Below are positions 40,850-48,670 of a DNA stretch of 64,000 nt, piece by piece (the stretch's first letter is position 1; every line of letters starts with the position of its first letter). The stretch is from an uncultured Kineothrix sp. Its GTDB lineage: Bacteria; Bacillota; Clostridia; Lachnospirales; Lachnospiraceae. The stretch spans positions 124,001 to 188,000 of the forward strand of contig CAJUSR010000001.1 of NCBI GenBank assembly GCA_910588855.1, read 5' to 3'. Below the pieces are notes generated by a model. It was not told the origin of the DNA, did not search any database, and was given only the letters and a program-made list of their open reading frames with translations. A program made the translations under genes and the position numbers.

Positions 40850-41062
40850 CTACCCCTCCTTTCCTGCGGTCATTCTCTCTATTGCCTGCTGCTCTTCCTG
40901 TATATCCTGTACAGCCTGCCTAATCTGCCTGCAATCTTCTTTCAGACAATCCGCCACGGCTTCCAATACCTCCAACAGCAACGCTTCATCTACTACCACG
41001 CTACCGACCATATCCGCCAATTCCCTAGCCTTTTCCTGCAACGCTTCCTTTGCCATTTCCAT
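40850..41062 (-). CDS. Helical acidic phage protein (70 aa)
   Basis: Coiled-coil-like throughout (KEALQEKARELADMVGS, LEVLEAVADCLKEDCRQIRQAVQ, EEQQAIERMTAG). ATG overlaps or abuts its neighbours by 1-2 bp. No family recognised. Confidence 0.58.
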   Translation of the reverse strand: MEMAKEALQEKARELADMVGSVVVDEALLLEVLEAVADCLKEDCRQIRQAVQDIQEEQQAIERMTAGKEG

Positions 41063-41064
41063 AC

Positions 41065-41247
41065 TTATACCGTCCTTTGTGCGACTTCCGCCTGATAGGG
41101 TGTACCTCCACGCTTTAACTCGTTGTAGATAGTCGCACGGTGGACCCCGATAGTGTCAGCAATTACAATCACTCTCGCCCCCTGCTCTTTCATTTTTTCA
41201 ATCCGTTTTCTGTCCTCATAGTTCAATCGCCTATTACCTTTTCTCAC
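41065..41247 (-). CDS. Small helix-turn-helix protein
   Basis: 60 residues: LNYEDRKRIEKMKEQGARVIVIADTIGVHRATIYNELKRGG is an HTH_38/IS30-N-terminus-like DNA-binding motif. The rest of an IS30 transposase is absent. First gene of the leftward early unit, so it may regulate that unit. GTG start with GGAGGTG upstream. Confidence 0.75.
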   Translation of the reverse strand: MRKGNRRLNYEDRKRIEKMKEQGARVIVIADTIGVHRATIYNELKRGGTPYQAEVAQRTV

Positions 41248-41281
41248 GCTTTCTACACCTCCTATCGCTCCAAAATAAAAA

Positions 41282-41318
41282 GGAATGTACCAAAAGTCCT
41301 AAACCCTTGACACATTCC
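41282..41318. promoter_or_regulatory. Inverted repeat upstream of the early unit
   Basis: GGAATGT (41282-41288) and ACATTCC (41312-41318), 23 bp apart, in the gap upstream of the HTH gene. Could be an operator for the early promoter or an arm site near the right phage end. Confidence 0.4.
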
Positions 41319-41330
41319 GTATAAAAGCGT

Positions 41331-41375
41331 ATAAAAAAAGAAATGCGATAGAGTTTATTAACTCTTGTCGCATTT
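41331..41375 (-). terminator. Terminator between ssb and the prophage
   Basis: Stem of AAATGCGA and AGAGTT pairing with AACTCT and TCGCATTT around a short loop (one bulge), followed on the minus strand by TTTCTTTTTTT. Ends leftward transcription from ssb before the early phage genes. Confidence 0.75.
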
Positions 41376-41484
41376 CATTTTACAATGAAGCTCATTTCTT
41401 CTATAAATCTATAGTTGCCGTATCCCATCCATTTAAAAATCTTTATAAATTTGCCTACAATATGGAACCGGATTCTTCTCCTTC

Positions 41485-42114
41485 CTACTCTTCCATCAGT
41501 TCCAATTTGCTCACGGACACTTCATAAGCAACCCTTTTTTCCAATTGTTCGTCCGACAATTTTTTCATATATTCCCTGCTTTGTATCCTGCCCCATACGG
41601 CACATCTTGCACCCACTTCAAAATTGCTGGCAAATCTGGCATTCCTGCCCCAACAGATGCAAGGTATATAATCCGATTTGCCATAAGGCCGGTTCACCGC
41701 CAGAAGCAAATCGGCAATTTCCCTTCCCAAAGGAGTTTTCCGGTAAACCGGTTCCTTACAGATATAACCATCCAAATAAATCTGGTTCGACTTTGTACTC
41801 TCCCCGATTTCATCCACGAATTCGATTTCCCTTGCAAACACGGAAAGCACCAGCTTGTTTTTCCTTTCTTCATGACGGTTATAGGAACGGAACTGCCCGT
41901 TTACCATTATGTACATGCCCTTATAGTCTCCGTTTACATCAAGCAGCCTTTCCGACACCATCAAAGGAATGATATCAATCGAATCGCTCAGTCTTTCCAC
42001 GCGGACGTCCACCATATAGAAGCCTTCCCCGAATATCTCGTGGCTGAAAGCAAAATCGCTAACGATTTCCCCCATAATCACCACCTGGTTGTTTTCAATT
42101 ACCTTATCTGTCAT
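41485..42114 (-). CDS. ssb: Single-stranded DNA-binding protein (two OB-like parts)
   Basis: 209 residues from ATG at 42114 (GGGAGA upstream). First part: VVIMGEIVSDFAFSHEIFGEGFYMVDVRVERLSDSID; second part: NQIYLDGYICKEPVYRKTPLGREIADLLLAVNRPYGKSDYIPCICWG, ARCAVWGRIQSREY. The second segment is a clear SSB OB fold. This longer two-part form is common on Lachnospiraceae chromosomes, so I count it as host, not phage. A longer frame to 42177 lacks a ribosome site. Confidence 0.8.
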   Translation of the reverse strand: MTDKVIENNQVVIMGEIVSDFAFSHEIFGEGFYMVDVRVERLSDSIDIIPLMVSERLLDVNGDYKGMYIMVNGQFRSYNRHEERKNKLVLSVFAREIEFVDEIGESTKSNQIYLDGYICKEPVYRKTPLGREIADLLLAVNRPYGKSDYIPCICWGRNARFASNFEVGARCAVWGRIQSREYMKKLSDEQLEKRVAYEVSVSKLELMEE

Positions 42115-42241
42115 GTTTTGTTCTCCCTTCTTACATTTAAAGAATTTTTTCCCGTATGTAATATTAATATACCGCAAATCCGGAAGAATAGAACATTAAG
42201 GCACCGCGCAGAAGGGGAAGGCAAAGGTGCAAATGATATGA

Positions 42242-42620
42242 AAAATCGTTTTTTAAAGGTTGAAAAAAGGGGCGCAGCAGGGTGAGAGTCGGGGTAGGAT
42301 AGCGGGGGGGATGGGACCTCCCAATGGTTGCATTTTACGGCTGAAGCTTCCAATCAGATTTCACTAATGAAATGGCAGGAATGTCGGAAACCGGACGGGT
42401 CAGAAGCAAAGGGCATCCTCGCCCTGTGCTTCTTAAAACCGCCCTCCGTGGCGGTTTTCCCCTGTTTATTGGTCATTTCATAAGTGAAATTGCCGATTGT
42501 ACGCAACAGTCAAAAAATGCAACCATTGGGAGGTCCCATCTCCCCCCGCTATCCTACCCCGACTCTCACCCTGCCCTACCACCTTGCCCTCCCCCGTCTC
42601 CCCTCTTTCAAAAAACGATT
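42242..42620. repeat. Long palindromic element (MITE-like or structured)
   Basis: Arms 42278-42335 and 42513-42573 pair over about 58-60 bp with only a 1-2 base difference. Outer ends (AAATCGTTTTTT and AAAAAACGATTT) also pair, as do inner pieces around ATTTCACTAATGAAAT and ATTTCATAAGTGAAAT. A central AAAACCGCC/GGCGGTTTT hairpin (42436-42459) sits at the tip. No coding content. Looks like a miniature inverted-repeat element; target-site duplication could not be confirmed. Confidence 0.8.
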
Positions 42621-42632
42621 TCCTCCTAACCC

Positions 42633-42661
42633 TTGCAACTTCCTTTCCGCAGTGCTATACT
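42633..42661 (+). promoter_or_regulatory. Promoter of typA
   Basis: TTGCAA, 17-bp spacer, TATACT; about 130 bp upstream of the typA ATG and directly after the palindromic element. Confidence 0.65.
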
Positions 42662-42792
42662 ATACGAGTTTAAAATACTTTACGTGTGAAAGCATATACT
42701 AATTAGCGGGTAAATGCAGGGCTGGCTGGCTTTCTACAGCCTGCCATCTTGCAAATACCTAAACACTTATATACAGCGAGGAGTTATTTATT

Positions 42793-44622
42793 ATGAAGCA
42801 GACAAGAGAAGATGTAAGGAACATTGCCATTATTGCCCATGTCGACCACGGCAAAACTACACTGGTGGATGAACTTTTAAAGCAAAGCGGTGTCTTCCGG
42901 GCCAATCAGGAAGTGGCGGAACGGATTATGGATTCTAACGACATAGAGCGGGAACGGGGGATAACTATCCTTTCCAAGAATACCGCCGTCATCTATAAAA
43001 ATACGAAAATCAATATTATCGACACCCCAGGCCATGCCGACTTCGGCGGGGAAGTGGAACGTGTCCTGAAAATGGTAAACGGGGTTATCCTCGTAGTAGA
43101 TGCTTTTGAAGGCGCCATGCCCCAGACAAAATTTGTCCTCCGGAAAGCGCTGGAACTGCAATTGCCGGTCATCGTATGTATCAATAAAATCGACCGCCCG
43201 GAAGCGCGCCCCAGAGAGGTCATTGATGAAGTCCTGGAATTGTTCATCGACTTGGATGCCAATGAAGACCAGCTGGACTGCCCCTTCATCTTCGCTTCCG
43301 CCAAAACCGGGATTGCTTCTTTAGATATTGACACCAAAGGCAAAGACATGACCCCACTTTTTGAAACCATTTTAAACTATATCCCTGCGCCTGCCGGCGA
43401 CCCGGAAGCCGGAACGCAAGTCCTAATCAGTACCATTGATTATAATGAATACGTGGGAAGAATCGGCGTCGGCAAGGTGGACAACGGCTCCGTAAAAGTC
43501 AATCAGGAAGTGGTTATCGTCAACCACCATGAACCGGATAAAATGAAAAAAGTAAAAATCAGCAAGCTGTATGAATTTGACGGCTTAAGCAAAGTAGATG
43601 TAAAAGAAGCCGGCATCGGCTCTATCGTTGCCATCTCCGGCATTTCGGATATCCATATCGGGGATACCCTCTGTTCTCCGGAAAAACCTAAGCCCATCCC
43701 TTTCCAGAAAATTTCGGAGCCTACGATTGCCATGCATTTTATCGTCAATGATTCCCCTTTAGCCGGACGGGAGGGCAAATATGTCACCAGCCGCCATCTT
43801 CGTGACCGCCTTTTCAGGGAATTAAACACCGATGTTTCCCTCCGGGTGGAGGAAACGGAAACGACAGAATCTTTTAAAGTTTCCGGCAGAGGGGAATTGC
43901 ATCTTTCCGTCCTAATCGAGAACATGCGCCGGGAAGGTTATGAATTTGCGGTGAGCAAAGCGGAAGTCCTTTATAAGACCGATGAAAACGGGAAAAAACT
44001 GGAACCGATGGAACTTACCTACGTGGATGTACCGGAGGAGTTTTCCGGCACCGTCATTGAAAAGTTAAGCCAACGGAAAGGGGAGCTTTTAAATATGGGT
44101 TCTGCTTCCGGCGGCTATACCCGTTTGGAATTTTCCATCCCTTCCAGGGGTTTGATTGGTTATCGGGGCGAATTTATGACCGACACGAAAGGGAACGGTA
44201 TTATGAACAGCTCCTTCAACGGCTACGGTCCCTACAAAGGCGACATCCAATACCGGAAGCAAGGCTCCCTGATTGCCTTTGAACCCGGGGAAGCCATCAC
44301 TTACGGGCTCTATAATGCACAGGAAAGAGGCATCCTTTTTATCGGACCGGGAGAAAAAGTATATTCCGGTATGGTAGTCGGGCAAAACAGCCGCGGCGAA
44401 GATATTGAATTAAACGTATGCAAGAAAAAACAGCTCACCAATACCCGTTCCTCCAGTGCAGACGAAGCGCTGCGTTTAACACCGCCAAAAGTGTTAAGCC
44501 TGGAACAGGCTCTGGAGTTCATTGATACTGACGAACTGTTAGAAGTTACTCCTTCCTCTTTGAGGATTCGGAAGAAAATATTAGATCCGACACAAAGGAA
44601 AAGGGCATCGTTTAACCGATAA
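42793..44622 (+). CDS. typA: Ribosome-associated GTPase TypA/BipA
   Basis: 609 residues, full family length. G1 AHVDHGKTTLVD (~15-26), RERGITILSKNTAV switch, G3 DTPGHADFGGEV, G4 NKIDRPEARP, G5 SAKTG; then EF-G-like domains and the BipA-specific C-terminus (NTRSSSADEALRLTPP). Acts in 50S assembly and stress or cold adaptation. GAGGAG before ATG. Its 3' end overlaps the convergent YhfC-like gene by 11 bp. Confidence 0.97.
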   Translation: MKQTREDVRNIAIIAHVDHGKTTLVDELLKQSGVFRANQEVAERIMDSNDIERERGITILSKNTAVIYKNTKINIIDTPGHADFGGEVERVLKMVNGVILVVDAFEGAMPQTKFVLRKALELQLPVIVCINKIDRPEARPREVIDEVLELFIDLDANEDQLDCPFIFASAKTGIASLDIDTKGKDMTPLFETILNYIPAPAGDPEAGTQVLISTIDYNEYVGRIGVGKVDNGSVKVNQEVVIVNHHEPDKMKKVKISKLYEFDGLSKVDVKEAGIGSIVAISGISDIHIGDTLCSPEKPKPIPFQKISEPTIAMHFIVNDSPLAGREGKYVTSRHLRDRLFRELNTDVSLRVEETETTESFKVSGRGELHLSVLIENMRREGYEFAVSKAEVLYKTDENGKKLEPMELTYVDVPEEFSGTVIEKLSQRKGELLNMGSASGGYTRLEFSIPSRGLIGYRGEFMTDTKGNGIMNSSFNGYGPYKGDIQYRKQGSLIAFEPGEAITYGLYNAQERGILFIGPGEKVYSGMVVGQNSRGEDIELNVCKKKQLTNTRSSSADEALRLTPPKVLSLEQALEFIDTDELLEVTPSSLRIRKKILDPTQRKRASFNR

Positions 44623-45421
44623 GCCCTTCATCCCTTGTATAAATACGATATGCAAAGTATACGGTAGCGGCGGTAATCGCCGCAATCAGCAATTCCATAA
44701 AAATAAGGCTCTTTATCACTCCCCTCTGGTACATCACTGCAAATACATCCAAAAAAGCATGGATTAACACAGCCAGAGGGAAAAGATGCCATTTCCCCGG
44801 TCTATTTGCCGCAAAAAAGACAAACACTGATAACGCGATATGGAAAATAACGGTAGAAATCCTTTCTACGCCTGCCAGCAGAAAGACATACGGCGGCGAT
44901 GCCAACAATGTATTCAAACTTTCTTTTATAATATCTTGGGATTCTGCCGGAACCAGTGCCGCATAGTTTTCAACGCCTCCCATAGCATGGACTACGGACA
45001 CCAGTATCATAGAACTTATCATGGAAACCCCCACCACAAAAATGGATTCCACACCGCCATGACCGATACCGTAGGTCACTGAGTTTTCTTTTCCTTTGCT
45101 TTTCTTCATAATAATCCGGAAAGCCACAAGCCGCCCTGTTTCTTCAAATACCCCGGCCGCCAATGCCCCATACAGCACGAATGCCCATGTATGCCCGTTA
45201 ATAAAAGCAGACAGTGGCGACTCACTCCTTAAAACAAGATGATGGCATATCTGTTCCAAAAGCAAAGCAAATACAATAAATATGGCTGCCCCCATAAAAA
45301 AGGGAGCCAGCCGTACCCCCTTATTCCTCTTTTTCCAGACAATAAGCAATACTATCGGGAAAAATATGGAAATTGCCGCCGCAATCCCCATATTCATCAG
45401 CATAACCCGCGAATCCCCCAT
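44612..45421 (-). CDS. YhfC-family intramembrane glutamic protease
   Basis: About 270 residues with 7-8 membrane segments. Family signature GVFEETGRLVAF (EE pair), YGIGHGGVESIFV and LIHAFLDVFAVMYQRG match PF10086-type proteins related to the CPBP/Rce1 glutamic intramembrane proteases. ATG at 45421 is chosen because AAAGGA lies 8 nt upstream; the frame can be extended to 45493 without a ribosome site. Substrate unknown. Confidence 0.85.
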   Translation of the reverse strand: MGDSRVMLMNMGIAAAISIFFPIVLLIVWKKRNKGVRLAPFFMGAAIFIVFALLLEQICHHLVLRSESPLSAFINGHTWAFVLYGALAAGVFEETGRLVAFRIIMKKSKGKENSVTYGIGHGGVESIFVVGVSMISSMILVSVVHAMGGVENYAALVPAESQDIIKESLNTLLASPPYVFLLAGVERISTVIFHIALSVFVFFAANRPGKWHLFPLAVLIHAFLDVFAVMYQRGVIKSLIFMELLIAAITAATVYFAYRIYTRDEGLIG

Positions 45422-45497
45422 CCCATCTATCCTTTCCTTCTTTCCCGGCTGCAATCTATAAACAGCCGCCCTTTTCCAAACTTTATTTAACATTTAA

Positions 45498-45704
45498 CAC
45501 ATATACATTTATGCATTTGATACTTATCCATTTACGCATTTGACACTTATCCATTTATTCATTTGGCACTTATACATTTATGCATTTAACACTTATCCAT
45601 TTACGCATTTGACACTTATCCATTTATTCATTTGGCACTTGTACATTTAACCATTTGACACTTATCCATTTATGCATTTAACACTTATATATTTAACCAT
45701 TTAT
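45498..45704. repeat. Nine tandem copies of a 23-bp repeat
   Basis: Units of the type CACTTATCCATTTATGCATTTGA run head to tail for 207 bp with no spacers and end at the mgtE stop codon. Copies vary at the same few positions; a 69-bp higher period (GA, GG, AA unit ends) is visible in the middle. No CRISPR features. Confidence 0.9.
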
Positions 45705-47050
45705 ACGTGCAAAATTTCCGTTGCTATAGCAAAGTATATCACAAGTGACAAAGCGTCCACAATTGTGGTGATAAATGGGCTTGCCATCACCGCCGGGTCA
45801 AACCCCAGCCTTTTTGCCAAAACCGGCAAGCTGCATCCTATCATTTTAGCAATAGCTACCGCAGCAATCAAGGTTAGGCAGACTACTGCCGCTACGCCAA
45901 TCCCCACCCTGTCGAACAACATCAGTTTCACAAAGTATGCGGCGGAAAGGGTCAGACCGCAGATAAGAGCCACCCGCAGCTCCTTCCAAAGTATTCTGGG
46001 CACATCGGAATAGCCGATTTCATTTAGCGATAATCCACGGATAATCGTTACACTTGCCTGCCCGCCCGCATTGCCCCCCGTATCCATCAACATTGGTATA
46101 AATGCAGTCAATATGGGAAAAACACCAAGGGCATCTTCAAAAGAGGTAATAATGCTCCCCGTAAAAGTAGCCGAAATCATTAAAAGCAGCAGCCAGGGAA
46201 TCCTTTTTTTCCATGTTTCAAAAACCCCTGTTTTCATATAAGGCTTATCGCTGGGCACAATCGCCGCCATTTTTTCGATATCCTCCGTTGCCTCCTCCTG
46301 CAGGATATCCACAACATCATCTACCGTAACAATGCCTACCAGCCGTCCTTCATTGTCCGCCACAGGCATAGACGTAAAGTCGTACTTCTGGAATTGTCTG
46401 GCAACCTCTTCCTGATCCATCAACGTATTTAAATAAATCACGTTTTCATGCATAATATCGCCAATTATGGCATCCGAAGGGCTAATCAGCAAATAACGCA
46501 GCGCCACTGTGCCTACCAGAGTCCTTTTGGCGTCCAGTACATAACAAATATTGATTGTCTCGCTGTCTACCCCAATCTGCCTTATCCTCTGTATCGCATC
46601 TTCCACTGTCATATTCTCTTTTAAATCTACATATTCCACCGTCATAATGCTTCCGGCAGAATCTTCCGGATACCGGAGAAGATGGTTGATATCCCTTCTC
46701 GTATCCGCACTGGCGCTGGCTAACAGCTTCTTGACAATATTCGCCGGCATTTCTTCCAGCAAATCCGTAGCATCGTCCGCCATCAAATTATCTATAATAT
46801 TAGCGGCCTCCCTTTCGGAAAGGGAGGTTATGATGAACTGCTGGTTGTCCACCTCCAAATAAGAAAATACATCCGCCGCCATATTTTTAGGCAGGATACG
46901 GAATATTTTCAAAAGCTCCGCTTCTTCCAGCCGCTCCATGACAGTTGCAATATCTGCAATATTCATATCGGCCATTTTTTGGCGAAGCCTTGTATACTGC
47001 TTGGTTTCCAGCAATTCCTTTATAACATCCAATACTTCCATCTGTTCCAT
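45701..47050 (-). CDS. mgtE: Magnesium transporter MgtE
   Basis: 449 residues. N-terminal superhelical domain (ADVFSYLEVDNQQFIITSL, LLEEMPANIVKKLLASAS), two CBS domains (YPEDSAGSIMTVEYVDL, VARQFQKYDFTSMPVADNEGRLVGIVTVDDVVDIL) and five C-terminal membrane helices with the pore segment MLMDTGGNAGGQASVTIIRGL. Mg2+-gated channel. A leader ORF overlaps its start. Confidence 0.96.
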   Translation of the reverse strand: MEQMEVLDVIKELLETKQYTRLRQKMADMNIADIATVMERLEEAELLKIFRILPKNMAADVFSYLEVDNQQFIITSLSEREAANIIDNLMADDATDLLEEMPANIVKKLLASASADTRRDINHLLRYPEDSAGSIMTVEYVDLKENMTVEDAIQRIRQIGVDSETINICYVLDAKRTLVGTVALRYLLISPSDAIIGDIMHENVIYLNTLMDQEEVARQFQKYDFTSMPVADNEGRLVGIVTVDDVVDILQEEATEDIEKMAAIVPSDKPYMKTGVFETWKKRIPWLLLLMISATFTGSIITSFEDALGVFPILTAFIPMLMDTGGNAGGQASVTIIRGLSLNEIGYSDVPRILWKELRVALICGLTLSAAYFVKLMLFDRVGIGVAAVVCLTLIAAVAIAKMIGCSLPVLAKRLGFDPAVMASPFITTIVDALSLVIYFAIATEILHV

Positions 47051-47133
47051 AGCAATGTTCCTCCATATGTGATTTTTATGCTCCGCTCGGGGAGAGGTAT
47101 ATCCGAATTGGATGTATTCGATTTCTGTTTCAT
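47020..47133 (-). CDS. Possible leader peptide overlapping the mgtE start (37 aa)
   Basis: ATG at 47133 follows AAAGGTGG and opens a 37-codon frame that overlaps the first 31 bases of mgtE in another frame. It contains an acidic-proline stretch (NSDIPLPERS). In enterobacteria, Pro- and acid-rich leader MgtL regulates mgtA by Mg2+. Similarity is in style only; translation is not proved. Confidence 0.35.
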   Translation of the reverse strand: MKQKSNTSNSDIPLPERSIKITYGGTLLWNRWKYWML

Positions 47134-47276
47134 AAAAACCACCACCTTTCGCAACATTGCACCACCAAATGACACAATCTGTTTTCTTTGATTATAAAGC
47201 CACCCCGGGATTTGTCAAGGTACATACGTCAAACGCCAAAAGACTTTCCCGGCTCTTTCGCCTTTTCAGGCTCTTT

Positions 47277-47924
47277 TCACAACGCAAAATACCCCTTTTC
47301 CAGCTCTTCTATCTTTATCCTGCCTGCAGTAGCTTCCGTCAATTCCTTGCAAAGCGGCTGGAAGCCCTCATAAGGCACTATCGTTTTTAAGGCAACGCTA
47401 TCCGTATACTCCGGCTCTATGATTTCCAGCCTGCGCTGACCGAGTATGTACTGTATTTTCCCAATTCCATTATAATCCGTCACAAACCGCAATTTTACCC
47501 CATAATGCATGGTAACGATATGCGCAGCCTCCAAACCTGCCTGCACCGCCTGCGTATACGCCCTCACAAGCCCCCCTGTTCCCAACAGTGTGCCGCCAAA
47601 ATAGCGGGTCACTACGACCGCTGCATTCCGCAACTGTGCGCCAAGCAAAACTTCCAGCATCGGTTTCCCTGCCGTTCCCGCCGGCTCCCCGTCATCGCTG
47701 CAACGGGTAAGCTGCGCCCTCTCCCCAACGACAAAAGCCGAACAATTATGCCGCGCATCCCAATATTTCTTCCTGATTGATTCTACAAATGCTGCCGCCT
47801 CTTCTTCCGAGCCTACGGGCGCAAGGGTAGCGATAAACCGGGATTTTTTTTCTACGATTTCCCCGCTCCCGCCTTCCTGCAATATCTTATAAGGCAAAAA
47901 TACCTGTTCATATCCCTTCTCCAT
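47277..47924 (-). CDS. yigZ: IMPACT/YigZ-family protein
   Basis: 215 residues. GEIVEKKSRFIATLAPVGSEEEAAAFVESIRKKYWDARHNCSAFVVG and RCSDDGEPAGTAGKPMLEVLLG, then VVTRYFGGTLLGTGGLVRAYTQA are hallmark UPF0029/IMPACT sequences; a C-terminal DUF1949-like domain follows. Thought to act in translation control; biochemical role in bacteria unclear. Confidence 0.92.
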   Translation of the reverse strand: MEKGYEQVFLPYKILQEGGSGEIVEKKSRFIATLAPVGSEEEAAAFVESIRKKYWDARHNCSAFVVGERAQLTRCSDDGEPAGTAGKPMLEVLLGAQLRNAAVVVTRYFGGTLLGTGGLVRAYTQAVQAGLEAAHIVTMHYGVKLRFVTDYNGIGKIQYILGQRRLEIIEPEYTDSVALKTIVPYEGFQPLCKELTEATAGRIKIEELEKGYFAL

Positions 47925-48670
47925 TCACTGACCCCCTCTTTTTTAAGCTTTCTGTTAGAATAAGTTTCTGTATAAAGCAAGCTTTTTATTAGAATAAGCT
48001 TTTTATTTTGAATTAGTTCTTTATTTTGAATTAGCTCTTTATTTGAATAAACTTTTCATTAAAATAAACTTTTAAAAAGTTTCTGTATAAATTTTATAAA
48101 AATGGGAAATTGCTCCGTAATATCCTGCTATATGAAAACCCTCTGGGAAGATACGCATTACACACATAGAAGAAATAACCGCTGATACAGACGCGCTTCG
48201 ATACGGACATGCGCCAAGACGCACGCTTTTCATATTTTCTACTTTTATAATTTTTTATTTTTATATTTATTATATTTTTTTATTTTATCACAGTTTATCA
48301 CAAGAGGGAATCCGGTGTCAAAAAGTCTATTTCATAAAGCGTCAAAAGGTCTGTTCCATGCCAAAACCCTGCCAATCTTTGTTGCCGGACAGCCCCTGTG
48401 GCACCGGAACCCAGAGGAATCAAATACCCCGCTGCAAGCAACGGGGTATCAAACTTGCAGCGCTGCAGAGCAGCGGGGTATTTGACCCTCGCGGCAGTCT
48501 TGCTCGTGGGAATAAAAGCGGTGTAAATTGTAAACAATTCTTAATATAAAGCAAGAATTTTATGAAAAAACTTTATTTCACAGCTATACTTTGCTATAAT
48601 TGAAACGTTAAGTTGTGCTTAATCTTTGAAAATATGAAAACTTTTATGCACGCTTCAAGGAGGAACATTC
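47925..48670. other. Intergenic region with degenerate tandem repeat, hairpin element and PBP promoter
   Basis: 746 bp without a gene between divergent genes. 47956-48074 has 5-6 degenerate 17-18-bp units of the type GAATTAGCTCTTTATTTT; a hairpin element lies at 48421-48484; a TATAAT at 48595-48600 is the likely -10 of the PBP gene. The rest is A/T-rich without recognisable features. Confidence 0.65.
48421..48484. repeat. Palindromic intergenic element (64 bp)
   Basis: CAAATACCCCGCTGC (48421-48435) and GCAGCGGGGTATTTG (48470-48484) form a perfect 15-bp stem; the loop holds a second partly complementary copy (CAACGGGGTAT, GCAGCGCTGC). Looks like a dispersed palindromic repeat rather than a terminator: no T-run follows. 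Confidence 0.75.

Larger units (their letters stand above)
1..41330 (-). mobile_element. Prophage (contractile-tailed, lambda-like head), left end outside window
   Basis: Essentially every gene from position 1 to 41247 lies on the minus strand in tightly packed, often overlapping order and forms a standard phage programme: early and replication genes on the right, then terminase, head, tail, fibres and a DGR on the left. The flanking genes from 41485 rightward are ssb, typA and other chromosomal genes. The right boundary must lie between 41248 and 41484; I could not identify an att core. No integrase, repressor or lysis genes are visible, so these should lie left of the window. The boundary coordinate is an estimate. 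Confidence 0.9.
42115..42792. other. Intergenic region between ssb and typA
   Basis: 678 bp without a gene. Holds the ~380-bp palindromic element (42242-42620), the typA promoter (42633-42661) and a GAGGAG ribosome site before 42793. Nothing else recognised. Confidence 0.7.

Noticed and set aside
41065..41247. IS30 transposase fragment
   Set aside because: Only the 60-residue HTH is present, it has its own start, ribosome site and stop, and it lies in an intact phage operon; better read as a small phage regulator.
42241..42620. Insertion sequence with transposase
   Set aside because: No open frame of useful length; element is only inverted arms and a short centre.
45498..45704. CRISPR array
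   Set aside because: The 23-bp units follow each other with no spacers, and no cas genes are visible.
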